Source: Tubiluchus corallicola (Eukaryota > Priapulida > Priapulimorpha > Priapulimorphida > Tubiluchidae). Taken from it: a DNA stretch of 64,000 nt. The notes under the pieces were generated by a model. The model was given only the letters and a program-made list of their open reading frames with translations, did no database searches and was not told where the DNA came from. The translations under genes were made by a program, and so were the position numbers. This document shows positions 11,884 to 26,252 of the stretch, one piece after another; positions within the stretch are counted from its first letter, which is position 1; each line of letters starts with the position of its first letter. The stretch is from assembly GCA_030141605.1 (NCBI GenBank), contig JAQGDQ010000223.1, forward strand, positions 283,204 to 347,203. Reading direction: 5' to 3'.

Positions 11884-14800
11884 CTGAAAATAAAAAGGTT
11901 TCCTATTAGTTCGTTCCAGAGGAACTATAGCAGTTGCCACGCAATGGATACCATGCCCATAGAAATACTATCCGAAATTTCACATAGATCTGTGCTAATG
12001 ACATTAAATATATAAATACAGAATTAATGAATACTATACCCAGAAGCGCATATATTTGAGGATAAATACTTGTAAATTTATGAGAAATATGTAAAGACTG
12101 TGGAAAAATTTCGCGTATTTCGTGAGTGTAAAAAAAATAAATATCCAATTTACCAAAAATATAGACATAGCTGGTAAAAATGATTTTAATTACTACTGTT
12201 TACTGTTTGTAGTGTTATATGCTGTTTATTGTTTGTATGATGATAGTGAATAATGGAACTTTTCCTCACTTGTATGTTTGTTCATTTGCTCATTCATCTA
12301 TAAACCATATAGACTATATAAAATATATAAACTATCATTAACTATAAAAGTTCGCTAATGTTCTCTAAGTATCTTAATGTTCAAAATCTCATGTTTCAAT
12401 ATCTTGCTGTCAGTTACACGCATTTGTATTAGCTACATTTATCTATATAATTCTAGCCTGTTTTATATGCGAGTTTAATTGGTATAGAGTAGTTTTCCAG
12501 CTATTTTTCCTGTTTAAAAGTCAAGATGTTTAGAATGAAACGAAGAAGATGAAGAAAGGACATTATGACACATATAAGATCCACTTTAAGGTCCTCCAAA
12601 GTGATTCGTCGTTTTGAAAGTCATTTGAAGGGCAACAAACACACAATGAATTACTTGCATTATATTGATGGACGAATGAAAATGTGCACACAATATAATA
12701 GGCCAAATTGGCAAATAATGCTCAAGCATTTGACGTGGTGCCAGTTCCTTGCTGTCGGCGATCTGCCACATAATAATTCATTGCGCAAGTCGTAATTAAA
12801 CAGCAATTAAATTATTGCTAGTCTAACTGTGGCATTTTGTTACTAAATGCGCCTAGTTTATGCCTGCACTTGCTGCACTGCACGTATTATAACACTCAAA
12901 ACTTCCTAGCCTTCGTAACGCTTGTATCATTCACAACCAATGCGCCGCAAAATTTCGCGAATATTAATCAATATTTGCATAAAGGCGAAACTGCCGATGG
13001 TAATAAAGTGAATAATGTTAAAATTCATGAAATAAATACTGACTGACGAAAATTCTGTAATCCATAACTATGACAAATCCAGTTAGATTACATGCAGATC
13101 TGGTTATTTTTAAATTCTTACGACCCCCATGTGTGTTATTTGTTATTAATCTCGGGTTTGACTAATTAATTAATTTTACTTCTGGGTTTTTTGTAACCAT
13201 TCGGGCTTAAATTTGGGAAAATTGGAGAATTAATGTGCTCTGCCTTTGCAATTCATCATTGATTTCTTGGGAGCTCAGTACGCCTGTTGAGATTCGTCAT
13301 CCATGATAGAAACTGATGATCTCGAATGTTTTTGGATTGTAGAATATAGTATTGCACAAGAAACTATTGCTGAATTGAAGGTCAGTTTAAGTCGTTGCTT
13401 GTATAGCAGCTATAGTTACAGTTTGCACGATTAAATCTAGCAATGTAAAAGGAAGAACGGAGTATAGATTATCATGGCTTTGAATGAGATTATTGAAAAA
13501 TATTATAAATTATATATTAATATAATTTTTTTAATAAAAATTAGGTACGACATAGATTCCTTCTATTTGCAGGGATATATTATAAAGGTAATGTAACGAA
13601 TTTATAGAATCTGGCTAATTTAAAGTCACCATAGGTTATTATACTTTAAATAAGCGTTTTAAACGAGTTTTAAATTGCGCGCCGCTATACCAGTTTTGAC
13701 AATTTTTTGAGCAGTTTCATAACTTTACCATGTTGCCATAAATTGCGTGTATTATATACATGTATATAGAACAATGTATGCTCTGTAAAAGATATGCAAC
13801 TCAACAAAAACTATCTGATTTTTTTCACCCTAAGAAATTTATCATTTTTTTTAAATTTTTTTTAACTAACAACAGTTCTTTATTGGCTATCTTTAGGGGC
13901 AAAATTATTGATGAATTACATTGGAAAGTCAGTGTAAACATTTGTTAACTTAAGAGGCCACAGTTTTTGTAATACTACGAACCACGAAGTCAGCTCATTG
14001 AGGTTATTCAAAGAGAAACTGAAAAGTAGGTTAATTATAAGTTAATTATATTGTAGCAAGACTCAAATGTACAAAAAAATCCTAAAATACGCAATCATCA
14101 GCTTAGTGTTCTGCACAGAATATTACTCACAAAAGAAGGTTTTCTATCCGAAAACAATCAGATTGATTCTGACACGTGTAATTTTTGCAATTCATAAAGT
14201 GAAGCTCATATGGGAACGTTTCGAACAATGGTGGGTGCAAATTACAAGTAATGCATTATAAATTAATAAGTTCGTTGTAATTTTTGAAAAATTTTCGTAT
14301 AAAAAATTCCCATGTTTAAGTAAGGCCATTTTAATAGTAAAATATTATGTTTGATGTACCCAAAGCAAATTACAGACACTGAATTTTAATCATGCAGTGA
14401 GTTGTATTAAATATATGTATAAGGTGGAAAAATATGCAGGCGAAAACCTTGGATTTCAAGAAAAAGTTGAAAATAGTTGGTTAACTGCATTGATACAATT
14501 CATAGATTAGTGCATGTAATTGTTTACTGTTGTTTTAAATGTAATGTTTTAGTAATGTTTTGAATTAAATAAAATGTTAAAATGTTCTCGATAAGAACAG
14601 CATACGAAATTTTTCTCAAACTGAACCATAGAGACTTTTAAATTTGGTTTAACATTAAATAGTCTAGTTCTCCAACAAATATTACAGAAATATTAAGCTG
14701 CCACGAAATAGCCGTCCCATTGCATGGTGTGTTGCTAACTACATGAACATCGACAGAAAAACGCCTGGCCAAAATTACAGACATTAGACAGGCCCAGTTT

Positions 14801-16985
14801 CATTAGCGCTGTAAACTAGTCCGCATTACATAAGCTGACATGAAGCATATGAGAAGCCACGAAGGAATTCATCGGTTACGCTCTAGTCTTGTCGTAGCGC
14901 ATCAATTAGAAAAGATGGGTAGTTTCGCTGAAGAAAAACAAGCATCTTTTGCTCATTTTCGTCGAATGCTGCTAAAAACGTTTTTGCTTTATGGGGGCAC
15001 ATCCTAAATCGATGAAATAAAGAAAACATTGAGAGTAAACGAACAAGGCTTAACAACGCGTGCGAGCAGATCATTCATATTCTTCACTTATTTAAGCTTT
15101 TATGGTCGATAGTCGTTCACATTCATTTAAAAAAATCTACTAGTATTTCATTGCAACAATTGTTAAACGTACTTGTTAAATGTGTTGTCGAATCGCTATC
15201 AATACAAGCAAAAATAAAACTTCTGCTTCTGAAGCTATTGCGAAAAATATACCAGCAGGCGGCACTTAGATTAAAAATTGTGTTAAAACGTCTAAGAAGA
15301 TTTACTTCACCATGTTTTGACAAATGACAGAAGAAACGGATATGGAAAGTCTCAAGGCGATAAGCTTAATAGGAATTTCAGTTACTGTAACATAAATGTC
15401 AAAAAATTATTTTCACAAGTCATTGCTTCGGAATGGCATTAGGGTCAACTTCCGCATGCTCGTGATTGCTGCAATGCATTGTGTTTTGTCTTGTGGCATA
15501 AACAAGTTGTGGTTGTAACAAGACTGAATGAATTGAGATCCAATACGCGAACATGACTATGACTATCAATTGACCACTCTACGGTCAAGTTCGGTTTACT
15601 CATGTATGATTAAGCGGAGCAGTTTGCGTTGGTTTTCACATTTTGGCCTAGCCTCGGGCCCTTAAAGAATTCCAGGTTTTTTGCCGACCGTTGTATAAGC
15701 CTTTACCTCAAGTGTTTTACCCTGTTAAATGTCATAGTACCCTACCGCTACGAGCCAATATGAGTTAAAAGTGGATACCTAGCAACTGATGTCTAACATA
15801 AATAAGAATAATAACAACAAGAAATCAATTAATGGTTTCTGTTAGATCCTCGCTGCTCGCGGATAAAAGCACAAAAGTTGCCTACAATAAGAGTTTTAGT
15901 CGGCAGTTCCCTTCAACCATTCGAATGCCATTAGACTATAACCACACGTGTGTGACTTTAATGTGGCATATTGTTACAATTTTCGAATTTCTACAAGGTA
16001 AGATTTGCAAATAGAAGCTACAAGTGCACTATTATTGAATAATATTGTAGATAGTGATTGTATATTCCCTTGAAAGATTTGTAAACAATGGAATAGCAAA
16101 TTGTTTTTAAACCTTATTATGTACAAATGCAATTTTGTAAACTGTTTTTTGCTTTATGTCTTATTTTTACAAAGTGTTTTATAATTTGTCGATTTTAGAA
16201 CTTTTGTTTAATTTTGTTCATTTTTTGTATTAATTAGGATTAAGTTTGCAAAGATGTCTTGTCTAACTGTCTAATTTAACTTTTCTAATTTAGTACTTTT
16301 ATCTAACTTTGCTTTTAACTCGTATCTAATCTCACACAAAGTATTTGATGATATGCCTGTTTTACTACTTTAGCAGTTTTTAGTTTTGTTTAATTTTAAG
16401 GTATTATGTTTTGTATTATATTTTAACTACTACGAACATGCCATTCACCATTATGGAAATATTGCGTATACATACAATTTAATGTGCTCCATATAAAAAA
16501 CAAAATTCTATTCTAGATTGACCACACATGCGTTAAATGATTTCTTTGTATTAACATCGCTTGAATAATTGTGTTTTTGTTGTAAATTAAACAAAAAAGT
16601 TCTTTTTCCGCTAGCCGCCTTTTACTGTTTAATTCTTTGTAACGTGCACCAGATTCGATACTACTTATTAACCCCATTAAATGCATCTGGAGAAAAACAT
16701 GTGGTTCGTACCTCAGGCCAAGGCGCATGCATTAGATACAAGTCAATATAACCAGAGCGCAGATTTTCCATGGATTCCCTGCAGTTTTCCACGACCTTGT
16801 CAGCGCTGTCCAAACATTTATTCCAGCACTATAAGGAAAGATAGTAACTATTTAATAAGGAACAGCTTACACACGGAAGGAGAATATTTTCTTGTTTCGT
16901 TAAAATTTGTTCGATTTAGAGTATTTAAGCTAAAGTTTACAATCCCCCAACACACACACACCCAAGAAATTAGTTCGGGAAGCAG

Positions 16986-17085
16986 ATTAGGTTAGGTTAG
17001 GTTTTTGGTTATGGTGAGTTTACGGTCATGGCTAGGGCTGGGTTAGGGTTAGGATTAGGGATAGGATTAGTGTTAGGTTAGTGTA
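16986..17085 (+). repeat. Degenerate telomere-like tract
   Basis: Many TTAGG and TTAGGG variants (GGTTAGGTTAGG, GGGTTAGGGTTAGGATTAGG) are packed into about 100 bp. This resembles an interstitial telomeric sequence, too imperfect to be an end. Confidence 0.6.
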
Positions 17086-17625
17086 TTTAAATTGTGTGGG
17101 GGAGAGTACTTATTTGCTCTCACTAGACTAGTCATTTCATTAAAGAAAATTCTGAAAGACCATTTCTGAGCTCTATTATAAGAATTTCTGTTTCTCCTCA
17201 TTAACTAAACAGACTTTAAAAATGTAATGTAGCATAAGCCAGCCACATATCTTTTCCTTTAGAGATCGTAGAATAAAAAAACATTGTTTGTCTGACAAAA
17301 GAAGCTTAAGATATTGTTTGAAATGCCGTATATACACATTCGTGAAGCGCTTTCTTCTTAGCTATGTTATTTAACTGCAATACTTTTGTTTTAAAGTGTA
17401 AAATTTCTAAACTTAAGATAATAAGAAAATAATTTTGAAGACAAAAATTGGAACGACTAGTAAATTATACTTAAAGATGAGGAAAAAAGAAGTAACACAA
17501 AAGGCCAGAAATTAGAAACTATTGGAAATAATAGTTTTTTTTGGGCTTTTTCTTTTGTACATCTTAAAAAGCGTACTAAAACGTAATGTACTAAACTAAA
17601 CGATTTTGTACTTTTGTACTTATCT

Positions 17626-18070
17626 TCACGTTAAAGTTTTAACTAACTTTTTTACTTTTTTTCTAGACATATTGGGCGGTTTTACCCCTGTCTTACTCAT
17701 TTTATATTGCATTTGTATTTTAGCTTTTATCTGATCAAAGTCGAAATACCAAGAGCTTCTAACAAATTTTTTGCTCTGAGACTTATCGGCAGCCTCTTGG
17801 ATTGTCATGGCTAACAAATGGCAAAGCAGTAATTTTCCCCGCCTTTCGAATGGGATAATGGATGTTAAAAAGCAGCAATCGCCAAATGTCGTCCGCAAAT
17901 TGAGGTGAAGCCATGAAAATCCGCCGCGGTTCCATCAATACGATGAGGAGCGTAAAGCACAGGCCCTTGATTCGTTTATTAATAACATAAAATAGAATAA
18001 ATAAAATAAAATAACATAAAACAAAATAAAATAAAATTTTTGCTGTCAAAGTAAGTACATATTGTACCAT
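17626..18070 (-). pseudogene. Possible decayed coding fragment, unidentified
   Basis: Two overlapping minus frames (17626-17898 and 17783-18070) have mixed composition, for example MTIQEAADKSQSKKFVRSSW, unlike nearby AT-rich noise. A frameshift would be needed to join them. No family is recognised. Confidence 0.2.
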
Positions 18071-19215
18071 TTATAACTGAGGCACCATTAACACTGCTAT
18101 ACACACAGGTTTTTAGAACGTATAGTATAATTTTGTATCACAGTTTAGTAAAAACAAATGGTTACATTAATTATTACGGTTGCCAGCCGCAAGGGTTCAA
18201 ATAAAAATCTGTTTTCAGTCTGCTGCACAGAGATGTTAGGCTGTACGCGATTCGCTCGATCAGTGACAGAAACAGAAAGAGCGAAAGACATTAACACCTT
18301 CCACAGCTCAAACTGCAGATTGTAGTGACATTTTGGCTACGTCATCTGATTCATCGGCAGACTGGAATGTCTTCTTTGTCGGGTGCATCGGCTTGTGTAT
18401 TTTCAGCATAAGGTTTTAAACATTTGGGTTTGATTGCTGCTCACGATGATAGTACATGTGCAAAATCTTCAAATTGAGCTTTGTGAAATTCAGACTGTGC
18501 ACCGATTGTATAATACACATTTCTTGCTGTTACAGGTACTGTGGTATATAAAAATGGTACACAAACAGTAAAAATGGCCTTTTTAGTTTTTGCAGCGCTT
18601 TTTCTCGAATTAACCCAACTTCATTAAAATGTCAACAACGTGAAATTTTGAGATTTTTCCAATTCAAAATGTGCTACGTTGTTGTAACTTTTACGCAACG
18701 AAATGTGTAGTATTTTATTAAAACTGCCTAAAAGGCCTATATAACCCCAATAGACACTGAAGTTTTTTAACGCACTATTATGATTAGACAAAGAAGTTAT
18801 AGTGATTTTTACAGAAAACTAACTTATAAATTATATAGCTTACCTTTTTCTGGCGAATTTTGAACGCGTGCACATTGCTGCAAAAATGGCAGAGTTTCGC
18901 GTCTTATGCGCGAATGAGCGAGAATGACGCACGGAGGCACAGAAAGTGTCTTTGGTTACCGATGTTTATTCACCGATCTTTGGTGACCTCGTGACTGTAT
19001 TCATTACGTCATTTGTTTCGCGCAACGAAAAAAGCTGTTCTTCAAATTTAATACCGCAAACGACGAAGTGACAAAAAATTAAAAGAAACAAATTTTACAG
19101 TAAGTTTATAATAAAATATATTGAATTTTCATAAAGAGCGTAGGATTTTATATGGCAAAAGCTGATATTATAATGAGGGTATTGTTTGACTTTAAGGAAA
19201 GTTTCAAAACTTAAC

Positions 19216-19382
19216 TTTGTGGTGATGAAAAGGTCTTCTCGGCTTAAACCGCTGTCGGTAATGTACTTTTGCACAACGGTTCCAATTTTTTGCTCGTTTT
19301 TGTATTCCCAAGACGTATCAAGGAGACGGTATCCAACCTCCAATGCTTTCTCTACAGCCGCTTCAGCTTCATCACCGGTTAT
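19216..19382 (-). CDS. Aldo-keto reductase exon 2 with catalytic Asp and Tyr
   Basis: 167 bases: ITGDEAEAAVEKALEVGYRL, LDTSWEYKNEQKIGTVVQKY, ITDSGLSREDLFITT plus AA of the next Lys codon. GYRLLDTSWEYKNE is the AKR signature: Asp46 and Tyr51 are the catalytic pair, and Lys80 completes at the junction. The acceptor is AATTTACAG. The donor is taken as AAA|GTTAAG, which places the split exactly at the family's TTK|L boundary. Confidence 0.9.
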
Positions 19383-21432
19383 CTGTAAATTACAGGCGCC
19401 ATATATTTTTATGCTGGAGATCAGATGCTGTTGAACGCAGCGGTACTCCCTTAAACTGTAGCAAAGCGAATATGTATCCAAACAAAGCGCCGAAACTTGC
19501 TCAAATTTACACTGATAAATATATAATGTACTTATTTACAAAGCGCTCTTTCAACAAAATTTTTGTCAAAGGTTTTGTACAATTAAAAATATATAGCTAT
19601 AATACTAAAAAAACTGCAAACTTGCAAAACAATCGCCACTTATACATTAAAATACTGCTTTAAAAATCAATTTTCTGTTCCCTTTTAAAGTAATTTAAAT
19701 TTGAGCATTTTCAAATTTCAGTTTGTACTTATACTTAAAAAGCCTAAATCAACAAAGACTTTCTTTTTATTAAAAGATAAAACAAGTTCTAATTCATTTT
19801 CAAGTAAGCTGGAGCCAGTCCATGTAGTGCCTTGTAGGATAAAACTATTATATTAAAAGTACACCGACATCTGATTGATGGCTAATGAAGACTATACAAA
19901 GCATAAATAAAAAAGCTTCTCTATTGTTAGGCGCAAATCGCCCTCTGGCGGTGGTTATAAGAGGCCCAAGAACATGAAAAAGTTCACCCACATTTTAAAT
20001 TTTAGCAGTCATCACCAGTTGGTAGTTATTTAACAGGCAGGATAGAATAACAATTGTTGAATTTTAGATATTACTACAAAGATAATATCTCGATATTATT
20101 TCGAAAACAGATCGATATGAAATTGGTGGTGCAATGATTATCAGGACTAAAATTTGAATGTACAGTAAGAATGCTTTAAGTTTAATTCCTGAGCTTTTGA
20201 TAAAATCAGATTCTTTTTATTAATCTGATGATTTCAGTTTTTGCATATCTTTCACGTGCAAACTTTCGGGTCTGCCTCTTTAAACGATGAAGTAAAGCAT
20301 AGAAGATAATGGAAAAAAGTTTGCGTGTAAATCCAAAACCAGGAAAGTAATCCAACAGCGTAAAATTAAGCAAAAATTAACGAGCATTTGAAACAGACAC
20401 TACACAATGATATTAGGTATCAAATCGCCTAAGAATATGTCAAATAAAATTCGGTACAAACAATGTAAATACAACTCCTGGGCTAGCAGAAAAGTTGAGA
20501 TTTAGTCACATTGACGTTAAAATCTGGACAAAATTTGAATGTTTAAAAAACAGTGTCCTGTGCATAGGGATGTGATCAGAACCGCTTCTTCTGACAAATG
20601 ATCCGATTGTGATGATAGCAATATATTTCTGAAACATAAGTCCCGGCTTGAAATACATTCAATACAGTTCAGATATTCTTAAAATTTGACCACACTAAAA
20701 CATTGTGTTGCCTATGCAGGGGCATAGACATTTGAGTGTAAAATATGCAAAAAAGACCAAGCATTGAAATGCGGTAACACGCAATACCGCGATTACTTGA
20801 AAATAGCTTGAGAATGAGAGCAATCATTGAACCTAATTTGTAAAATCAATGCTGCTACACTTGAAGCTCGTGGCTTCTTTTTGAGCGGTTATATGTATTT
20901 GTTTCTGTTTTCTGAGCTCAGACAGTATTCGTGTAGCAGACAACGATAGTGATTCAATAAAGTCCTGCCGCAACTAGCAAATTATTTAATCGAATAAATC
21001 CACGGTTGAAGGAACGATTGAGATAAAGATGTTAAGATTTTATCCTGGGTTTTCATGTAGTTGAAGCCAATAAACGCAGAAAACAATACGCTGTAGTAAT
21101 TGTGAAGTGCAGTAAAATGGAATGGCTTCGTGCGTAATTGAAATGTCTAGTTTTCACTTTTCTCCGCCCACGTTCCTCTCAACTGAGCCACCTCTGCACG
21201 TTCAGTGTCTTGCCTTGATAACGAGCTAGATTCCGGTCGCGCCATAAACAACTCGGTGAACACGACTGCATTTGAGTACTAGATTTTGGCTTGCAGTAAG
21301 TCGATGTGTATTAAAAACAGAAAACGGGTACAAACCAACAGTATCATACTAACTAGATTGTATTGACTAGTGCCTGATATTTTTTTCTTTTTAAACAAAC
21401 TCTTCATCATTTAAAATGTACATATGACATAC

Positions 21433-21504
21433 CATGAAGGTGCCGAATCCCACTACTGGCATCCTCTTGCCATTATTGAGTTCCACAGATGGCGTCGGTG
21501 TCAT
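21433..21504 (-). CDS. Aldo-keto reductase exon 1, start codon
   Basis: 24 codons: MTPTPSVELNNGKRMPVVGF then GTFM, ending in phase 0 with donor ATG|GTATGT. LNNG-MPVVGFGT is the first barrel strand of AKRs. The ATG (21504) has A at -3. A 24-residue first exon joined to exon 2 gives normal spacing from GFGT to the catalytic Asp. Confidence 0.9.
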
Positions 21505-22139
21505 GTTGCGACTTTGACGTAAATCTTGACCTAAGAAGCCAGACAAACAATCACTGCATCGCTGAAGTCATTCAGTAGTCGCAAGCATGAGTTCATTCCA
21601 AGTAACAATACACTGTGCAGCGTGCAACCGAACGTTCAAGACGTAAACGGCTGAATTATTTATTGCAAAAACATTAATAATTAGCTAGCTGGGCAATAGC
21701 AGTTTTAATGTCAAGTGATCGATAGCACCTACTTAGTACCTGGCAGGTGTACTAGGCACAGCACTTGTAATTAAGGACAGACAAAAGCAAAAACTAAGGC
21801 AGTACCAGTACATTAACTTACAACAAGCTGGAACGCACATTGTCTTTGAAATTGACATTGGTATGATTGAAGTGCAAGATACCCACTTATATGTACATAT
21901 AACTGTAGATATAGTTTAATAATAGATCATAATAGATCACAGTTAGTACACACTGCGACACATGGCGCAAAAATCTGAAAAGAAAATTTGCGTTTATGTT
22001 GGGTGCCAAAGTTTAGAATACACTACTGTTAGAAACAAATAATCTACAAAACTGAAATTTCATTGTTTGATACAGTACTGCAATACACTAACTTTATGCT
22101 GCGAAAGATACATGTTTATAGTTTTAGAAGCTTTCAATT

Positions 22140-22330
22140 AATGGTCGAAAAATTTCTACATGTTAAAAATTTGAATGCCGGAACAATGCCAGCTAATCAT
22201 CAATTGAAAAATAACCATGTCGACGCACTTAAAAAACTCATTTAGTCAATATGTAGCAGCAAGTTTACATGCTCTTCGCTACAAAAATAAAGTACTGCTG
22301 AAGATTTGTTGTCAAGAAAAATGGAACTTG
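22140..22330 (+). repeat. Dispersed repeat piece
   Basis: ATGTTAAAAATTTGAATGCC, GGAACAATGCCAGCTAATCA and the later GAAAAATGGAACTTG recur at 59825-60010. A shorter part recurs at 36765-36825. Non-coding, class unknown. Confidence 0.55.
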
Positions 22331-25300
22331 TGAACTTGTGAACAACGGTATCTGTCGTTTTCAGAGAAAGAGTATAACGCCGAAACAGAGCGGTCTGATG
22401 TAGAGAACCCCAAAGCAAAAATTGTTGAGCGCTGGGGATCTAAAGAAGTAAGAAAAGCAGGGAACGGTGTCAGCTGTTGGAAGAATTGCCTTCGTCTAGT
22501 TTGTAGTAAAAAAATTTAACAGTATCGTTCAATGTTCGATTCGCAGCTTCATGTTGATTTTGAAATGTCAAGTGCCGCAGTATTATTTTATCTGCACGTT
22601 TCCTGTTATAAGCGATCTTATATTAGCCATTCAGACTGATTCGCGTTCGCTCTGAATGTCCAAGTTACTAAAAAAAGAAAAAAATCTAATTTTCTACCAA
22701 CAAACTGTAAATGAATGTTTACGTTCGTGTAAAGCAATCAACTAGAGAAATTACTTAACGCTAAGCTGCTGCTTGCATGAGTGTTTTGGATGACTAAGTC
22801 ATGTTTATATTAACTAAACTGATATGGACTAAATAACTAACTTGGCTCAAAATGAAAGTGAGTACAAACATATAGGCCACATCAACCTCTTTGTCCCACG
22901 GCGCTCATTCCGAAAAACCTGATTTGCAGTGCATTTGTGACCATACATGTCTTTGCTACATGTTAATAACGTTTTAATCAGGACAGAATCTAGGCTTCCA
23001 TACTTGTAAGCTCAAGAAATGTCCATGTCAATCTCTTTACGTCAGTGCTAGAGCTGAATCTTCTAGGGCTCGTCCATAATAATTAACAGCTTAACAATAA
23101 TTCTGCATGGGAGTTCTGCTTGGATTTTCTCGAATTTAGAATTTCGCGTTCATAAGACTGAAAGCAAAGACCAATCAACATGAACGCCGAAATAAGAAAA
23201 AAAACTCAGTTGAAGTAATAAAATATTCGCAAAACTTAATTTTATGATTTTTATACCTTGTCTGGTTTTAAAATTCATTTTAAGTTTGAAATTTTGTGAA
23301 ATGCAGTTTGATTAAAGGATCACATACAGCACTCCGTTATTCTGCCCTTACTTGTTGTATAGATCTCGGTTTGAAATTTGATTTTGTAACTTTACTTCTA
23401 ATAACTTTATTTCTAGACACAAAATTGTTTTCGTTTTCTTCTTGACACAAAATTGTATAATTATCATCAGTAGTGGCGACAAGCTTTTTACTGACCAAAA
23501 ACTATTATTACATTTAATCAGGGCAACACTTTGTTAGTACAAAATTTACTCCATAACATTTGTACATTGACGGTCGTGAAGGTGTTAAAATGGCTTTAAG
23601 AAGAGTGTAGCAATATAGTTAACATATTTGACACTATACTCTCAGTCACACAAGTAACAGTGATTAGTGTTCAAAACATGTAAGGCACTGATGAATATAG
23701 ACCACAACAGCTTGGTTATTGTTATGCTTAAATATAGAACAAAGGGATGCCACATCAATATTAGAGAACTGAGGTCGTTGTCTGATCGGGTCAGTCTTCG
23801 TGTACTTCATCTTGAACGTGCCTTGGGTCGTCAGTACAGCAGTCGCAAAACCTCTGGTGCCCAGGTGTGTTTGTCCACCTGCCACTTTCAATAGTCTATG
23901 ACCTGATATCCTAGCCTTTATCCAGGAAACTCTTTCGAGTTCAGGAACAGGCACCGTCTTATTTTGAATACATAGCTACTAACCAAATCCGGATTCACAA
24001 GTTTGTACGTAACTATCCTACTAGAAATAGACACTACACTACACTCTGGTTTCTTTATCCTCAATTCCTGGGTCTCTTATCAGGGTAATGACGCTATTGA
24101 TGTACGTATAGGTAGAGGTTGCTGCCGCTTGATATTTATTTATCGTATCCATTAATATAGGATGCTTACCAAGATTACGGAAAATCTTTGTAAAGATCCT
24201 GCTGTATTGCTGGCTCTGAATGTATGCCTGTGCCGATGATATATTAACTCACAGACTTACATACACAAGCGTGAATAGCAATGTCTTCATTGCGCAAACC
24301 TTTCAACGGTTTCATGTGTTCCTGTAACAACTAATGACTAGACTACTGAAAGTACGTAATTAAGCACCCATCACTAAGCATTAATTAATTGTAGAGCGCC
24401 CAGTGACGTCAGCTTAGTCAAAGTTTACGGTGTCAAGTTGCCCATCAAACGTGCCATCAGTGAACCGCCGTTAAAGTTCAGATTTACTAGCTATTATGCT
24501 AAACCATTTCCCAGCAAACAATCAATTTGTGAAGCCATTTAGTAGGAATCTATAAACCAAGTCCTTTCATTGAGTTATGACTCAGCTGTAGTGTGAATGG
24601 AGCATTAGAGAGACTACGTGGCGCGAAACCAGCTGCGGCTCCACACAACTGTATCAGAACAGCGACTCGTACAACGTTATATTAAACCATCGATTTTGGA
24701 CTTCAGTCAGAAAAGGTGAGAAAACAATTCTGGTTTGTCACAGTTCAAAAACCTACTGTTGAGTTAAGGCCAGCTAATTTGATTGATTGATTGATTAATT
24801 AATTAATTGCACCATTGGGATCTGATAGTCCACCCCATCAGAAAAGGAATGCGTTTTGATTGATTGTGCACTAGTGGACACCTTCTCTGTTATGTACGGA
24901 ATGCAAATGATAAAAAGTGCGACTTCTAGCTGTAAGGTTCTGTGTTCAAATTCTGGTTTCTCACAATTTTAACGTCTTCCTTTTTCTCCTACAGTTAATT
25001 AGCAACTATGTTAATTGTTGTTTACGTGCAAGCCGTTAAGTAAATTAATTCCGGCTTATCACAGGGCAAAAATCTATTGTTAACAACAGGTAACGACAAA
25101 GAGATAGTAGAATTTATGTCAATGGCGTTTTTTATTTATTATTGAGACGCTTAGGAAGCAGTATAACGAGAATCTGATTTGAATGTGATTTAGTGTCATA
25201 AAAACTACACCATTCCATGATTCCCATTCTATTACTTAATTGCTTGTTGTACTTAAGGCAGAATTATTGAGTGCCTCAACAGAATCTTAATGAATAAAGA

Positions 25301-25454
25301 CTAAAATTTAATGTTTACAAGAATTGTCAAGTTAGCTGTAATGGATAGACAGTCGAAAAGGCTTTAAACTAACGAGTAAAGCTCGACCTTGCTTAGACAT
25401 GGTAATGTAACGCAGTATGCTATTCATTGAAAAATAGATGAATATATATATATA

Positions 25455-25530
25455 TGCTATAAAGGACATATTATAGCTATGCTATGTACATACATATATA
25501 TTATATATATATATAATGTCCTTTATAGCA
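25455..25530. repeat. Hairpin with 15-bp perfect arms in AT repeat
   Basis: TGCTATAAAGGACAT (25455-25469) and its complement ATGTCCTTTATAGCA (25516-25530) enclose an AT-dinucleotide-rich loop. Confidence 0.8.
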
Positions 25531-26252
25531 AATTAAAGTGTCGTTATTATAATGCTCCAAATGTCTGTCGTACAACTCATTAAGATCACAATTTAATGCA
25601 TTGAAATAAACAGCAACTTTATTAAACACTAGCATGCTCAACTATAACAACAGCTTTAACATTATCCCAGACATGCTGTCCGGCTTCACAACACTGAACT
25701 AGTCGCTGATGCAATCAGAAAACAATGTAATATGTGCTGCCATCTATTAGTGACAATGCATACCACACAGTTATATAGCGTGATTTTTTTCATTAACTAC
25801 TTCTTAAACATATTTTTTTACTTTTACAAACTAAATCTTCTATTTCAAATACAAAGTCTTTCAGACTTCCTACCGTTAATGAGCCCATGTTAATTCCTTC
25901 TTGGCGTCTTATGCATTTTAACGTTTATACACCTAAGGGATTAATAATGCAATTTTATATGTGCATTCTAATGAGCACTAGAGACGTCACATCCATACAT
26001 TGTCCGCGTTTTATTACAAAGTGGAAAATTTTCTGAAATCATCGTGCATACTGCGAATTGATAAATCCCGCGTACATCGTAACTTTATTCCTGTATGATG
26101 TCGAAATTTTTCGCAAGATTAACAGTTAGGCCTAACTGCACTTGGTACTTAGAGTAGCCTACATGACATCCTGTGACAAGAATCAGTCATTGCATCGCAG
26201 AAGCGGTTAAAGGAAAACAGAATTTTGAAGTATGCATTTATAATAATACCCA

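Larger units (their letters stand above)
11884..19215. other. AKR intron interval where the catalytic-His exon is expected
   Basis: About 7.3 kb of AT-rich sequence. I looked on the minus strand for a DLYLIHWP-like exon and found none. Frames at 17626-18070 minus are not AKR-like. A degenerate telomere-like tract lies at 16986-17085. Confidence 0.5.
21505..26250. other. Upstream of the AKR gene, no gene recognised
   Basis: Holds a dispersed repeat piece (22140-22330) and a tRNA-like box B at about 24941. The GC-richer stretch 23664-23954, open on both strands, was not identified. The AKR promoter should lie just above 21504; no TATA box is placed with confidence. Confidence 0.4.

Noticed and set aside
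12565-12795. Candidate missing AKR exon (minus frame with VIHC)
   Set aside because: The sequence around VIHC does not fit the DLYLIHWP strand or its neighbours.
14400-14460. Candidate missing AKR exon (HLIH on minus)
   Set aside because: Flanking residues do not match the AKR strand and no splice sites fit the phases.
23664-23954. 96-codon minus frame in a GC-richer patch
   Set aside because: Both strands are open and nothing matches a family I know; probably a repeat relic.
24781-24806. GATT/AATT tandem run as a regulatory array
   Set aside because: Short simple repeat without other support.
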